Source of the DNA: an uncultured Oscillospiraceae bacterium
GTDB lineage: Bacteria; Bacillota; Clostridia; Oscillospirales; Acutalibacteraceae
NCBI GenBank assembly: GCA_902492455.1
Contig: CABULH010000003.1
Location: 186,001-250,000 of the forward strand
DNA: 64,000 nt
Direction of reading: 5' to 3'
Shown: piece after piece, positions 17,599-24,397 of the stretch
Layout: each line of letters starts with the position of its first letter
Position numbering within the stretch: position 1 is the stretch's first letter
Position numbers and translations under genes: made by a program
Notes under the pieces: model-generated
Told to the model about the DNA's origin: nothing
Seen by the model: only the letters and a program-made list of their open reading frames with translations
Databases searched by the model: none

Positions 17599-18165
17599 TC
17601 ACAACAGGATAACCCTTTTCTTTTTCAGCAGCGACAGCACGGCCTTCACCGATATATCTCTGCATCCGGCACGTTCCATTTGCGTTTCCAGGATATTATC
17701 CATGATGTTTTCCTGCGTATAAATCAATTCCGTCAGTGCCTGCCGGTTGCCTGCGCCGAGAAGCTGCGGCTCCGGCCGGACATTGTGCTCATTCAGGTAC
17801 ACCAGCTCCGCCATGCTGAGCCGGAGTCCCGCCTCGGTGAGCCATTTCAGCAAATTCTTTTCATCGGAACTGAGGATACGTCCTGCACCTTTGGGGCTCG
17901 CCGGGGTGATGACGCACTGCGTCAATGCCCGGTATTCGCCAGCGGTATCATCACCGGCAAGCTCCACCAGCTCCTGGCGCTTCAGCTGGTTCAGCGACTT
18001 CTCGGCCAGGATGTTACCTTCTTTTACTTCAGAGAAGCCAAAACGCCCGTTCAGCCACAAATCCGCCTGTAGGCCGGTCAGCTGGAAATCCACACCGCAG
18101 CGCGTCACATGGAGGATATCCTCCGTGGATGCTTTGCTCACCATGCCCTTGGATATATATTTCAT
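17599..18165 (-). CDS. Element protein with possible winged-helix domain
   Basis: 188 aa from ATG at 18165 (GAGGTGG about 6 bases upstream). Residues ~20-75 (HVTRCGVDFQLTGLQADLW to LKRQELVEL) resemble a winged-helix layout: helices followed by a polar hairpin. The C terminus ends with basic VLSLLKKKRVILL. No family name assigned. It is transcribed from the CCGTGTAAT promoter at 18197-18225. Confidence 0.5.
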   Translation of the reverse strand: MKYISKGMVSKASTEDILHVTRCGVDFQLTGLQADLWLNGRFGFSEVKEGNILAEKSLNQLKRQELVELAGDDTAGEYRALTQCVITPASPKGAGRILSSDEKNLLKWLTEAGLRLSMAELVYLNEHNVRPEPQLLGAGNRQALTELIYTQENIMDNILETQMERAGCRDISVKAVLSLLKKKRVILL

Positions 18166-18196
18166 GCTGTCCACCTCGCAATCTTTCTTTGCTTAT

Positions 18197-18225
18197 ATTA
18201 CACGGCATGGATTCCCTTTTTACAA
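18197..18225 (-). promoter_or_regulatory. Promoter of CCGTGTAAT class
   Basis: TTGTAA (18225-18220), 17-base spacer ending CCG, TGTAAT (18202-18197), then ATAAGC. Matches the parM promoter (167-195) in both boxes, spacing and flanks. It drives the 188-aa gene. Confidence 0.65.
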
Positions 18226-18228
18226 CGC

Positions 18229-18618
18229 CTATAAGATGTACAGTGCAAGAACACACAGTCCAGCAATCAGCAGGACGCCTCCGGCAATTACAGCGACCTT
18301 TTTAATAAGCTCCTTGTCAAGCCCCTCCTTTTGCCTATCCATATCGGATGGCAGCACATCGTCGTAATATCCATCATAGCTGTCGTCGGCTGCTCTGGTG
18401 GATCTTTTCGTTTCTGAGGTGTGTTGCAGCGGCTTTTTCTTGGATTTGCGCTTGTCCTGTGCAACATGTTTTTTCTTTTGCGGGATATCGCTTTCGGGTT
18501 TTACTCTTTTCTTGCCAGGCGCTTCTTCTGTGACTATAGGCAGCGTCTTTCCGCACTCCGCACAGAAAGAAGCGGCGCTGTCAGCAATGGCAGCACCGCA
18601 GTAGGGACAGTATTTCAT
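18229..18618 (-). CDS. Zinc-ribbon, single-pass membrane protein
   Basis: 129 aa. It starts MKYCPYCGAAIADSAASFC and has a second AECG, a double-Cys zinc ribbon typical of zinc-ribbon membrane proteins. A Lys-rich, disordered middle follows, then a C-terminal membrane helix (VAVIAGGVLLIAGLCVLALY). ATG at 18618 has AAAGGAG upstream. Function unknown; the ribbon faces the cytoplasm if the tail anchor is C-terminal. Confidence 0.6.
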   Translation of the reverse strand: MKYCPYCGAAIADSAASFCAECGKTLPIVTEEAPGKKRVKPESDIPQKKKHVAQDKRKSKKKPLQHTSETKRSTRAADDSYDGYYDDVLPSDMDRQKEGLDKELIKKVAVIAGGVLLIAGLCVLALYIL

Positions 18619-18776
18619 CTTAACACACTCCTTTGGACAGTATTTGGCCATAAAGCCATATCCAAGACCCAAAGGTGGACGATAAGATTATAACACAGCC
18701 GCTTTTTCAAGTCATCGGCGCCGACCTTGCCAAATCTGTGCCATTTTATAGGCGGTGCGGTTTTACTACGGCTCCT

Positions 18777-19160
18777 TCAGAGCGCCAGGTTCAAAATTAT
18801 CTTTGTTCCTTTGCTTTTTGCGTACCTCAGAGTCTGCGCAGCGCCTCCGTACCCATGGTCAACATATGCGACAACATAGTCCGCCTGGTCCACCGTCCAC
18901 CGATTTCTGTGCGTGATGGCAAAGCGCAGGGGGACAAACTCCAAGCCTTCCGGATAAATCGTGTCCGGCTCATCTGCAAGCAAGAATTCCTCCTTTTTTC
19001 CGGGCATGTAGGCTAAAACCACATAAACTTCAATACTCGGATACTGTGTTTTCAGCCTCTTCAAGACAGCAAGAGCCATGCGATCAAAAGCGCCGTGATT
19101 TCCAATATAGAAGCATTTCACATCTTCCTGCGTGACCAAGGAGTCAACGGTGCGCTCCAA
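18777..19160 (-). CDS. SLOG/DUF1273-like protein, N-terminus compromised
   Basis: From TTG at 19160 the protein is 127 aa and contains YIGNHGAFDRMA, VVLAYMPGKKEE, FAITHRNRW and YVVAYVDHGYGGA, typical of clostridial SLOG-fold proteins related to nucleotide-binding DprA/LOG domains. The usual N-terminal strand and GH motif are coded upstream in the same frame (TSICTFCGHS, up to 19220) but without an ATG; the frame is closed by TAA at 19223-19221. Either translation starts at TTG or another rare codon, or the gene has decayed. Promoter at 19314-19342 points into it. Confidence 0.6.
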   Translation of the reverse strand: MERTVDSLVTQEDVKCFYIGNHGAFDRMALAVLKRLKTQYPSIEVYVVLAYMPGKKEEFLLADEPDTIYPEGLEFVPLRFAITHRNRWTVDQADYVVAYVDHGYGGAAQTLRYAKSKGTKIILNLAL

Positions 19161-19282
19161 TTGTCCTTCAATGCTGGAACGAACTGCGCTATGTCCGCAG
19201 AACGTACAGATGGACGTTTTTTAATTTTCTTTCCGTAGCCAGAATAACAACACGCCCTTGCTTTTTTTCATCTCCGCAAAAG

Positions 19283-19356
19283 TTGACCAGTATCGCGGAC
19301 AATATTTCAGTCCATTGTAGCATACACTATTGAGTGTTGCAACCAATACTGGTCAA
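19283..19356. repeat. 11-bp inverted repeat, likely operator of the divergent XRE regulator
   Basis: TTGACCAGTAT (19283-19293) and ATACTGGTCAA (19346-19356) form a perfect pair around the minus-strand promoter (19314-19342) and end 14 bases before the regulator's start codon. Placement suggests looping repression by the XRE protein encoded at 19371. Confidence 0.6.
19314..19342 (-). promoter_or_regulatory. Promoter toward the SLOG gene
   Basis: TTGCAA (19342-19337), 17-base spacer ending TGC, TACAAT (19319-19314) on the minus strand. It is enclosed by the 11-bp inverted repeat. Confidence 0.7.
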
Positions 19357-19370
19357 AGGGAGGTGCTGAA

Positions 19371-19622
19371 ATGACGGAGCAGAAGATACGCCGCGACCGC
19401 AATATGGGCGATAATTTACGGCGGCTGCGCGACCAAAGTGGTCTGTCGCAGGAAAAGCTCTGCGCCGAGCTTCAGCGCCGGGGCTGCGACATTGCAAGAA
19501 GCGCCTATGCAAAGTACGAGGCTGGTGAATTAAACATACGAGCCAGTGTGATTATTGAATTGCGAAAGATCTATAACTGCTCCTACGATGAATTCTTTGC
19601 AGGGCTGGATAAAGAAAATTGA
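19371..19622 (+). CDS. XRE-family HTH regulator
   Basis: 83 aa, ATG with AAAGGGAGGTG upstream. A Cro/CI-type helix-turn-helix spans LRRLRDQSGLSQEKLCAEL to SAYAKYEAGELNIRA, with C-terminal IIELRKIYNCSYDEFF as in small XRE repressors. It is the only plus-strand gene in the first 32 kb and is divergent from the SLOG gene, with the 11-bp inverted repeat between. It probably controls that gene and itself. Confidence 0.85.
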   Translation: MTEQKIRRDRNMGDNLRRLRDQSGLSQEKLCAELQRRGCDIARSAYAKYEAGELNIRASVIIELRKIYNCSYDEFFAGLDKEN

Positions 19623-19633
19623 TCAAAAAAGTA

Positions 19634-19669
19634 GACCGATGCAGCAAAAAAGCTGCATCGGTCCTTTTC
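19634..19669. terminator. Bidirectional terminator after the XRE gene
   Basis: Perfect stem GACCGATGCAGC / GCTGCATCGGTC with an A-rich loop, followed by CTTTTC on the plus strand and TACTTTTTTG on the minus strand. It ends both the XRE gene and the minus-strand gene stopping at 19676. Confidence 0.9.
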
Positions 19670-19675
19670 TCATGC

Positions 19676-20326
19676 TTAGAACATTGACATAGGGCCTTCT
19701 TCCGATAGCCTCTCATCTTTGCCGGCTTGCTGTTGTGTCCGACGTAGGGATGTCTGGTTTTTTGCCAAATACCACGCTGAGAGCCACGCCTCATAATGGA
19801 TTTTTGTCATGAGCATCAGCTCACTGAACGACTCGAAGGTCATGCTCACCGAAACATGGTTTTCCGGTTTCTTTCCAAAGCGTGGCACAATCAGTCCCTT
19901 TGCGTTGGTTTCACCCGGACCGCTGTCAGCGACGAAAAGGAAGTCCGTCTTGTTGCCGCACACAAGCTGAGCTGTTCTGGATAGACTCATTCCATCCGCT
20001 CTGCTGCGGCCGTATTTTGCCAGCTTTTCTGCGGAGGTGCCGCCTAAGCATTGATAGAGTGGTGTGCTGTCACCATTCTTCTTTTTGTTTTGCATCAGCC
20101 AGCGCATCTCGCCTCCCAACAGCTTCCTGCAGAGTTCCAGCAGCTCCGCCACATCTATGTAGATGTGGATGTTGTTTGTCTGACGCTGCCCGGATGGCTT
20201 GCTCAAATCGTATGTGGCAAACACAAAGTGCGCCTTGCCGATCTCAAACGAATCGCTCAGGCTTTCCACAAAACAGCCCCGTGCATCGATGCGGATGATT
20301 TGGTTTTGATTGCGATCCTCAGTCAT
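19676..20326 (-). CDS. Element protein of unknown function
   Basis: 216 aa from ATG at 20326, which overlaps the end of the YkgJ gene by 8 bases and has GAGGTG upstream. Contains VFATYDLSKPSGQRQTNNI and HIYIDVAELLELCRKLLGG; soluble, no catalytic motif recognised. It ends before a strong bidirectional terminator, so it closes the operon that starts upstream of 24330. Confidence 0.55.
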   Translation of the reverse strand: MTEDRNQNQIIRIDARGCFVESLSDSFEIGKAHFVFATYDLSKPSGQRQTNNIHIYIDVAELLELCRKLLGGEMRWLMQNKKKNGDSTPLYQCLGGTSAEKLAKYGRSRADGMSLSRTAQLVCGNKTDFLFVADSGPGETNAKGLIVPRFGKKPENHVSVSMTFESFSELMLMTKIHYEAWLSAWYLAKNQTSLRRTQQQAGKDERLSEEGPMSMF

Positions 20327-21050
20327 TTTCGTGCACCTCGTTGTTTGCCGGGAGATGCTCCAGCGCATCAACAATCTTTTCACTGTTTACCTTGAACTGC
20401 TCAAAGAAATCCTTACTCATGTCATAGCTCAGGTAGAGCACCGAGAAGATCAGCGACCACACAACATCCATCGAATCTTCCGTGTATGAGGGTTCGATTT
20501 CATGGATCTTTCTCCCAACGAATGAAATAGTCCGCTGCCACAGGAGGAAAGATTCATCCTGCACAGGGATTCCGAACGAATCGAGCCATTCCCGCACCGT
20601 ATGCGTCTCCGATTTGTCGCCGCAGTCTGTCTGATTGAAGATGTACTCGATTTGGACATTGGCAAAGCCGTTTTTCTCGTATTCATCCGCCTTCATTTTA
20701 ATGCAGCGCCCAATGGGATACATGGCACAAACCGTTGGCTTCGCTCTGTGCACAGAGCACTTTCGATTCTTCAGCAACGGGCAGCGTTTAATCGTGCCTC
20801 TGGGTTTCAGTCTGACGATTGGGAGCCTTGATGACTGCCCGATGTAAGTCTCGCAATATGTTTTGACGACCTCATGCGGCGTCAGCCCAAGCTCCTTCGC
20901 TATGTTATACAGGTCTTTTGGATTGAGCAGAATATCCTCCCGGTTGATACAGCACTTCCCGCACTGCTTGCAGCCGAATTGAAAGGCATCGTCAATCCCG
21001 ATCGTCATGTCGTCGTAGTTCTCCATAATATACTTCAATCTGTTGTCCAT
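20319..21050 (-). CDS. YkgJ-family cysteine-cluster protein 1
   Basis: 243 aa. Near the N terminus CKQCGKCC, then RCPLLKNRKCSVHRAKPTVCAMYPIG, giving the CxxCxxCC...C...C...C pattern of YkgJ/UPF0153 proteins thought to bind zinc or an Fe-S cluster. ATG has GGAGG upstream. A second YkgJ member lies 76 bases upstream (21127-21801) in the same operon. Function of the family is unknown; oxidoreductase or metal-handling roles are suggested for relatives. Confidence 0.85.
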   Translation of the reverse strand: MDNRLKYIMENYDDMTIGIDDAFQFGCKQCGKCCINREDILLNPKDLYNIAKELGLTPHEVVKTYCETYIGQSSRLPIVRLKPRGTIKRCPLLKNRKCSVHRAKPTVCAMYPIGRCIKMKADEYEKNGFANVQIEYIFNQTDCGDKSETHTVREWLDSFGIPVQDESFLLWQRTISFVGRKIHEIEPSYTEDSMDVVWSLIFSVLYLSYDMSKDFFEQFKVNSEKIVDALEHLPANNEVHEND

Positions 21051-21074
21051 TTGTTTATTACCTCCAAATAGATG

Positions 21075-21099
21075 AGAGGCGCCGGTACCCGACGCCTCT
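21075..21099 (-). repeat. Intercistronic hairpin between the two YkgJ genes
   Basis: Stem AGAGGCG / CGCCTCT around a GC-rich loop. It has no T run on the minus strand, so it is more likely an mRNA processing or stability element than a terminator in that direction. Confidence 0.45.
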
Positions 21100-21126
21100 T
21101 TGTTATGTCATACTGACTTGAAACTG

Positions 21127-21801
21127 TTATTTCCGGAAAGCCAGGCTGCTAAGCTCCTGCTGCAGCCGCTCCAAATTGATAGGGTACTGCTCCAGAAAAG
21201 AGCCGTCCAGGTCGAAGCTGGAATAACGATACCACCAGAAGAGTGATAAAGCTTGCTTACGTCTTTCTTCTGGAATCTGTCGTAGAAGTCTGGCGATGTG
21301 AGGCACAGTACGAAAATCCGTGTGCAGCGCCTCGCGTTCATCCGGCAGGAAATACTGATTCATCCAACGACTGACGGAAACATTAGGTCCTTTGAAGTGA
21401 TATGTTTGCTCTTTGCTCACTAAGTATTCGAAGCGGCCGTTTTCCGTTGGACTTGCGATAAAGGGATATATCCGGCACGCTCTGGGTTTTACCGAATGAA
21501 TCATGCAGCGGTTCTCCTTGAGGAAAACGCATGCGTCGTCCGCATCCTGCACTTTGAGCATAAATACGAAAAACCCACATTCATCCAGCAAAGCGATTTC
21601 CGCATGCTTCTCAAGGAAGTCATCGGTGCTCTTGATATTGCTGTCCCGATCCCTCAAATACTTTGTGATGCGAAACACATCCAGGCTTTCCAATACCACG
21701 CTCTGTCGGACATGCCTACAACATGCGCTGCATCCCGTGCAGCGGAAGGAAATTTTCTCCGAGGGCGAAACTTGGACAGCATTCAAAACAGCGTCATTCA
21801 T
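21127..21801 (-). CDS. YkgJ-family cysteine-cluster protein 2
   Basis: 224 aa from ATG at 21801 (GGGAGGG upstream, one base after the YodL stop). FRCTGCSACCRHVRQ near the N terminus, then CVFLKENRCMIHSVKPRACRIYPF, the same cysteine pattern as the neighbouring YkgJ gene. The rest differs strongly, so the two are distant paralogues rather than a recent duplication. Function unknown. Confidence 0.82.
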   Translation of the reverse strand: MNDAVLNAVQVSPSEKISFRCTGCSACCRHVRQSVVLESLDVFRITKYLRDRDSNIKSTDDFLEKHAEIALLDECGFFVFMLKVQDADDACVFLKENRCMIHSVKPRACRIYPFIASPTENGRFEYLVSKEQTYHFKGPNVSVSRWMNQYFLPDEREALHTDFRTVPHIARLLRQIPEERRKQALSLFWWYRYSSFDLDGSFLEQYPINLERLQQELSSLAFRK

Positions 21802-21802
21802 T

Positions 21803-22135
21803 TCATTCCCTCCCGCTGGTTTTCTCTTTCGCAAAGGACACCCGCTTAAATCCAAACGAGTCGCAGAAGAAGAATGAGGAGTTTCCATCAGCCCCTATGA
21901 TCTCGACCACATCAGACGCGGTAAGAGAGCGCCCCCGGTATCCAGCCGGGTGGTAAATATTGAAGACAGTGAACACATCTTCCAGCGTATTTGCATTGAC
22001 TATACCGCTGTAAACACATTCGTAGATTTCTGCCGGAATGTGTCCACCGTTTTTTTCGCTCACAAACTCCATGTTCCGAAAGATAACGCGGTTTGTATCC
22101 TGTTCGGGAACGATTTGATAGATGGCGATTTTCAT
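21803..22135 (-). CDS. YodL-domain protein
   Basis: 110 aa. It starts MKIAIYQIVPEQDTNRVIF and contains FNIYHPAGYRGRSLTASDVV and FFFCDSFGFKRV, the signatures of the YodL domain common in clostridial mobile elements. Coupled by an ATGA overlap to the DUF4262 gene upstream. Function unknown; related domains occur in large element proteins. Confidence 0.85.
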   Translation of the reverse strand: MKIAIYQIVPEQDTNRVIFRNMEFVSEKNGGHIPAEIYECVYSGIVNANTLEDVFTVFNIYHPAGYRGRSLTASDVVEIIGADGNSSFFFCDSFGFKRVSFAKEKTSGRE

Positions 22136-22560
22136 GACGGGATCCCCTCGCCCTCATACAAATCCTCTGTTCTAAGCAGTTGGACCCGATAGGCATCCAT
22201 GCACTGCTCATCTTCAAGGAATCGGTTGTGCTTATCCGGAATAACGGCGCGCAGTACAGTGCGGCCGGTCTCCTCGAAAGCATCCAGGCGAATGTCGCAG
22301 TCCTCGTATATCCTGGAAACCAGGTCGCCGGCTTTGAATCGTTCTCCGGTCTGCACACGAAGTCCAAGGGTGTTGAGAATGCGGCCCACCTCTTGTGGCG
22401 GTAAATGAAGGACCATCTGGAAATCCATGTGGCCATACTTCTCCATACCGTGGGTGTGGGCGTTGCAGGCGTAAGGGATAAAGCCTTCCTCAGCCTTGCC
22501 GCACTCATCGCAAACGCCATTGGCGCAGTAGTGGATCATCCAATCAATTTGTTTGCTCAT
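22132..22560 (-). CDS. DUF4262-type element protein
   Basis: 142 aa from ATG at 22560 (GGAGG six bases upstream). CNAHTHGMEKYGHMDFQMVL and FKAGDLVSRIYEDCDIRL with FLEDEQC match DUF4262-like proteins. A Cys pair CDEC near the N terminus may hold a metal. It overlaps the upstream gene by 17 bases and the downstream YodL gene by 4. Confidence 0.65.
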   Translation of the reverse strand: MSKQIDWMIHYCANGVCDECGKAEEGFIPYACNAHTHGMEKYGHMDFQMVLHLPPQEVGRILNTLGLRVQTGERFKAGDLVSRIYEDCDIRLDAFEETGRTVLRAVIPDKHNRFLEDEQCMDAYRVQLLRTEDLYEGEGIPS

Positions 22561-23344
22561 CATGAACCTCCTTTTTCTTTCTGAGATATTCCCGCATACA
22601 TAGCATGGAATGCTCAAGATCCTCAGCGAACTTTTTCCAGTCTGACAGAAAGATTTCTATGGATTCAAAGTCGCACATGCGGGCATCTTCAAGACAAAAC
22701 AATTCATAATCCACCTTGTCGGCATCGTCATATGGAAGGCTCAGAACACCTTCCCTGACCAACACCAGAAAAGTGCCGAGATGTTTGCCGTCTGAAATCG
22801 GATAGCCCCAGCATAGCTCGTTGTGGTACTGCTCCCGATAGGGCTCACAGAATTCCATCAGCGTAGTATGCGTTGCTCCATTCTCATGAAGATACTCAAC
22901 CAGCTCCTGCTTCGTCTTCAACTCGTCTATAGGAATCAGACAATCTCCCAAGCGAAGCATTTGTTCCATATTCAGTAGCCGATCTGAATCCCCAGGAGTA
23001 ATCAGAAAGATGCCATCGTTATTGGCAAATGCAGTCTCCCAGCCTTGCCCAAGATAACGCCTCAAGAGAAGGGTAGATAGCTCCATTCCGAGGCAGCGTG
23101 AACTGTCGTCATCTTCGGGAAAGGTTTCCACTCTTGCAGACGCCGGTGCGTCCACCGCATCAAGCAACTTTGCAAGCTGCAGTTTGGACAGCCGGCCATC
23201 CACAAGTCTCACATTCCAGTAGTCCGGTTCTTCACAGCTCGCACGGCACTCACAGCACATCCCAAGGATGGGATTCATTGCGAGCGAAACCATGGCGGCC
23301 GCATTCTCCCAGCTAATTTTCACCGTCTTCTTCAGTTCTATCAT
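22544..23344 (-). CDS. Element protein of unknown function
   Basis: 266 aa from ATG at 23344 with AAAGGA upstream. Contains MCCECRASCEEPDYWNVR (Cys-rich near residue 30), acidic and soluble. The C terminus is lysine-rich (REYLRKKKEVHDE). It overlaps both neighbours (32 bases at its start, 17 at its end). No family recognised. Confidence 0.55.
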   Translation of the reverse strand: MIELKKTVKISWENAAAMVSLAMNPILGMCCECRASCEEPDYWNVRLVDGRLSKLQLAKLLDAVDAPASARVETFPEDDDSSRCLGMELSTLLLRRYLGQGWETAFANNDGIFLITPGDSDRLLNMEQMLRLGDCLIPIDELKTKQELVEYLHENGATHTTLMEFCEPYREQYHNELCWGYPISDGKHLGTFLVLVREGVLSLPYDDADKVDYELFCLEDARMCDFESIEIFLSDWKKFAEDLEHSMLCMREYLRKKKEVHDEQTN

Positions 23345-23603
23345 ATTGAATCCTTTCTGCCCGGTATGGGGCATAGTATGTTGTTTCGTCTCTATTGGAC
23401 TGATAGGCGCCGATGCAAACCTCGTGGCAGGGGCTGCGTTCGGGATTGAATTCTGCGAAGCAAACCAGCTCCGCAGGTTGATTGTCTTTGAGCAGGTATA
23501 GATTGATTGCCGGGTAATTTTCGCCGGCGTAGGCCACTGCACGAAGGCTGGAGCCGTCTGGTAATCGCAGCGTGATGTGCGGATGAGAAACCGTATCCGG
23601 CAT
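23313..23603 (-). CDS. Small element protein of unknown function
   Basis: 96 aa from ATG at 23603 (a GTG at 23609 is possible; GGAGAG stands upstream). Reads MPDTVSHPHITLRLPDGSS with NYPAINLYLL and VCFAEFNPERSPCHEVCIG in the middle. Soluble; no function assigned. Overlaps the next gene by 32 bases. Confidence 0.55.
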   Translation of the reverse strand: MPDTVSHPHITLRLPDGSSLRAVAYAGENYPAINLYLLKDNQPAELVCFAEFNPERSPCHEVCIGAYQSNRDETTYYAPYRAERIQYDRTEEDGEN

Positions 23604-23666
23604 CGGCACAGGACTCTCCGATAGGGAAAATCTCTTTCGCGCCGGACCGCCCGCCTGTGTATAACG

Positions 23667-23843
23667 CTACCGGGCTGTGTCAAGCTCAATCTGGAGTGCG
23701 GAAAATATCTGCTCCACCTGATCGTCATCGTAGCTGTAGACATTGAGGCCTGAGCAGTTGCCAAGCAGACGAAGCATCTTGATGAGCTTGTTGACTCTCG
23801 CCTCCGCCACGCGGCAGAAGCGGTCGGACTTGGATTCTTTCAT
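23667..23843 (-). CDS. 58-aa element protein (KSDRFCRVAEARVNK type)
   Basis: Starts MKESKSDRFCRVAEARVNKL after AAAGGCGG. The stretch RFxRVAEARxNK...LRLLGNCSxxxVYxYxxxQVEQIF occurs in many clostridial integrative elements. Helical, basic then acidic. Function unknown. Confidence 0.65.
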   Translation of the reverse strand: MKESKSDRFCRVAEARVNKLIKMLRLLGNCSGLNVYSYDDDQVEQIFSALQIELDTAR

Positions 23844-23859
23844 AGCAAACCGCCTTTCA

Positions 23860-24330
23860 TCAGAGAAACCGGATTTCCAACGCATCGATTTCTCCGTCTG
23901 TTTTATGCGCATACACGCCATAACCTCCGTCGCCATATCCAGAAGAACTGAAAAACCCGTCTTTCGTGAGCCATGCGCTGCCGGTTTGGATCGTATCGCA
24001 GAAGGAAGACCATGCCGCATCGTCATAGTCGGGCTTTTTGTGAAAAAACCCCGCAAGACCGGCGTCAACGCCGATACTACCGATTTCCTCCATTGCCCTC
24101 TGACAGGGAATCGCTCCATCCAGATAAATGCCGATAATGCCAACACGTCGATCAATACAAGGTTCGCCGTCGTATTCGCCTTTCTCGGTGTGCATCCAAA
24201 TGGCGCAGGTATACTCACCGTCTTTGATCTTCACATCGTTCATGCAACACCAGACGTCTCTGTCATAGCAGGGGTCGGTGATGTCAACACTGCCGTGAAA
24301 ATTCTTGATGCCGATAATTTTTCTTCTCAT
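23860..24330 (-). CDS. DUF4241-like element protein
   Basis: 156 aa from ATG at 24330 with TTAGGAGG upstream. Contains DITDPCYDRDVWC, PCQRAMEEIGSIGVDAGLAG and GYGDGGYGVYAHK, similar to DUF4241-like proteins. Soluble, function unknown. Lies just after a terminator, so it either depends on read-through from ligA or has a promoter I did not find. Confidence 0.55.
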   Translation of the reverse strand: MRRKIIGIKNFHGSVDITDPCYDRDVWCCMNDVKIKDGEYTCAIWMHTEKGEYDGEPCIDRRVGIIGIYLDGAIPCQRAMEEIGSIGVDAGLAGFFHKKPDYDDAAWSSFCDTIQTGSAWLTKDGFFSSSGYGDGGYGVYAHKTDGEIDALEIRFL

Positions 24331-24341
24331 ACTGAGCCTCC

Positions 24342-24378
24342 TAAAAAATAAGCGGAGCAGAAAATCTCTGCTCCGCTT
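24342..24378. terminator. Terminator after ligA
   Basis: Stem AGCGGAGCAG / CTGCTCCGCT, with TATTTTTTAG downstream on the minus strand and TTTTTG on the plus strand. It lies between the ligA stop (24398) and the next start (24330). Confidence 0.85.
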
Positions 24379-24397
24379 TTTGATTCGGCATATTTGT

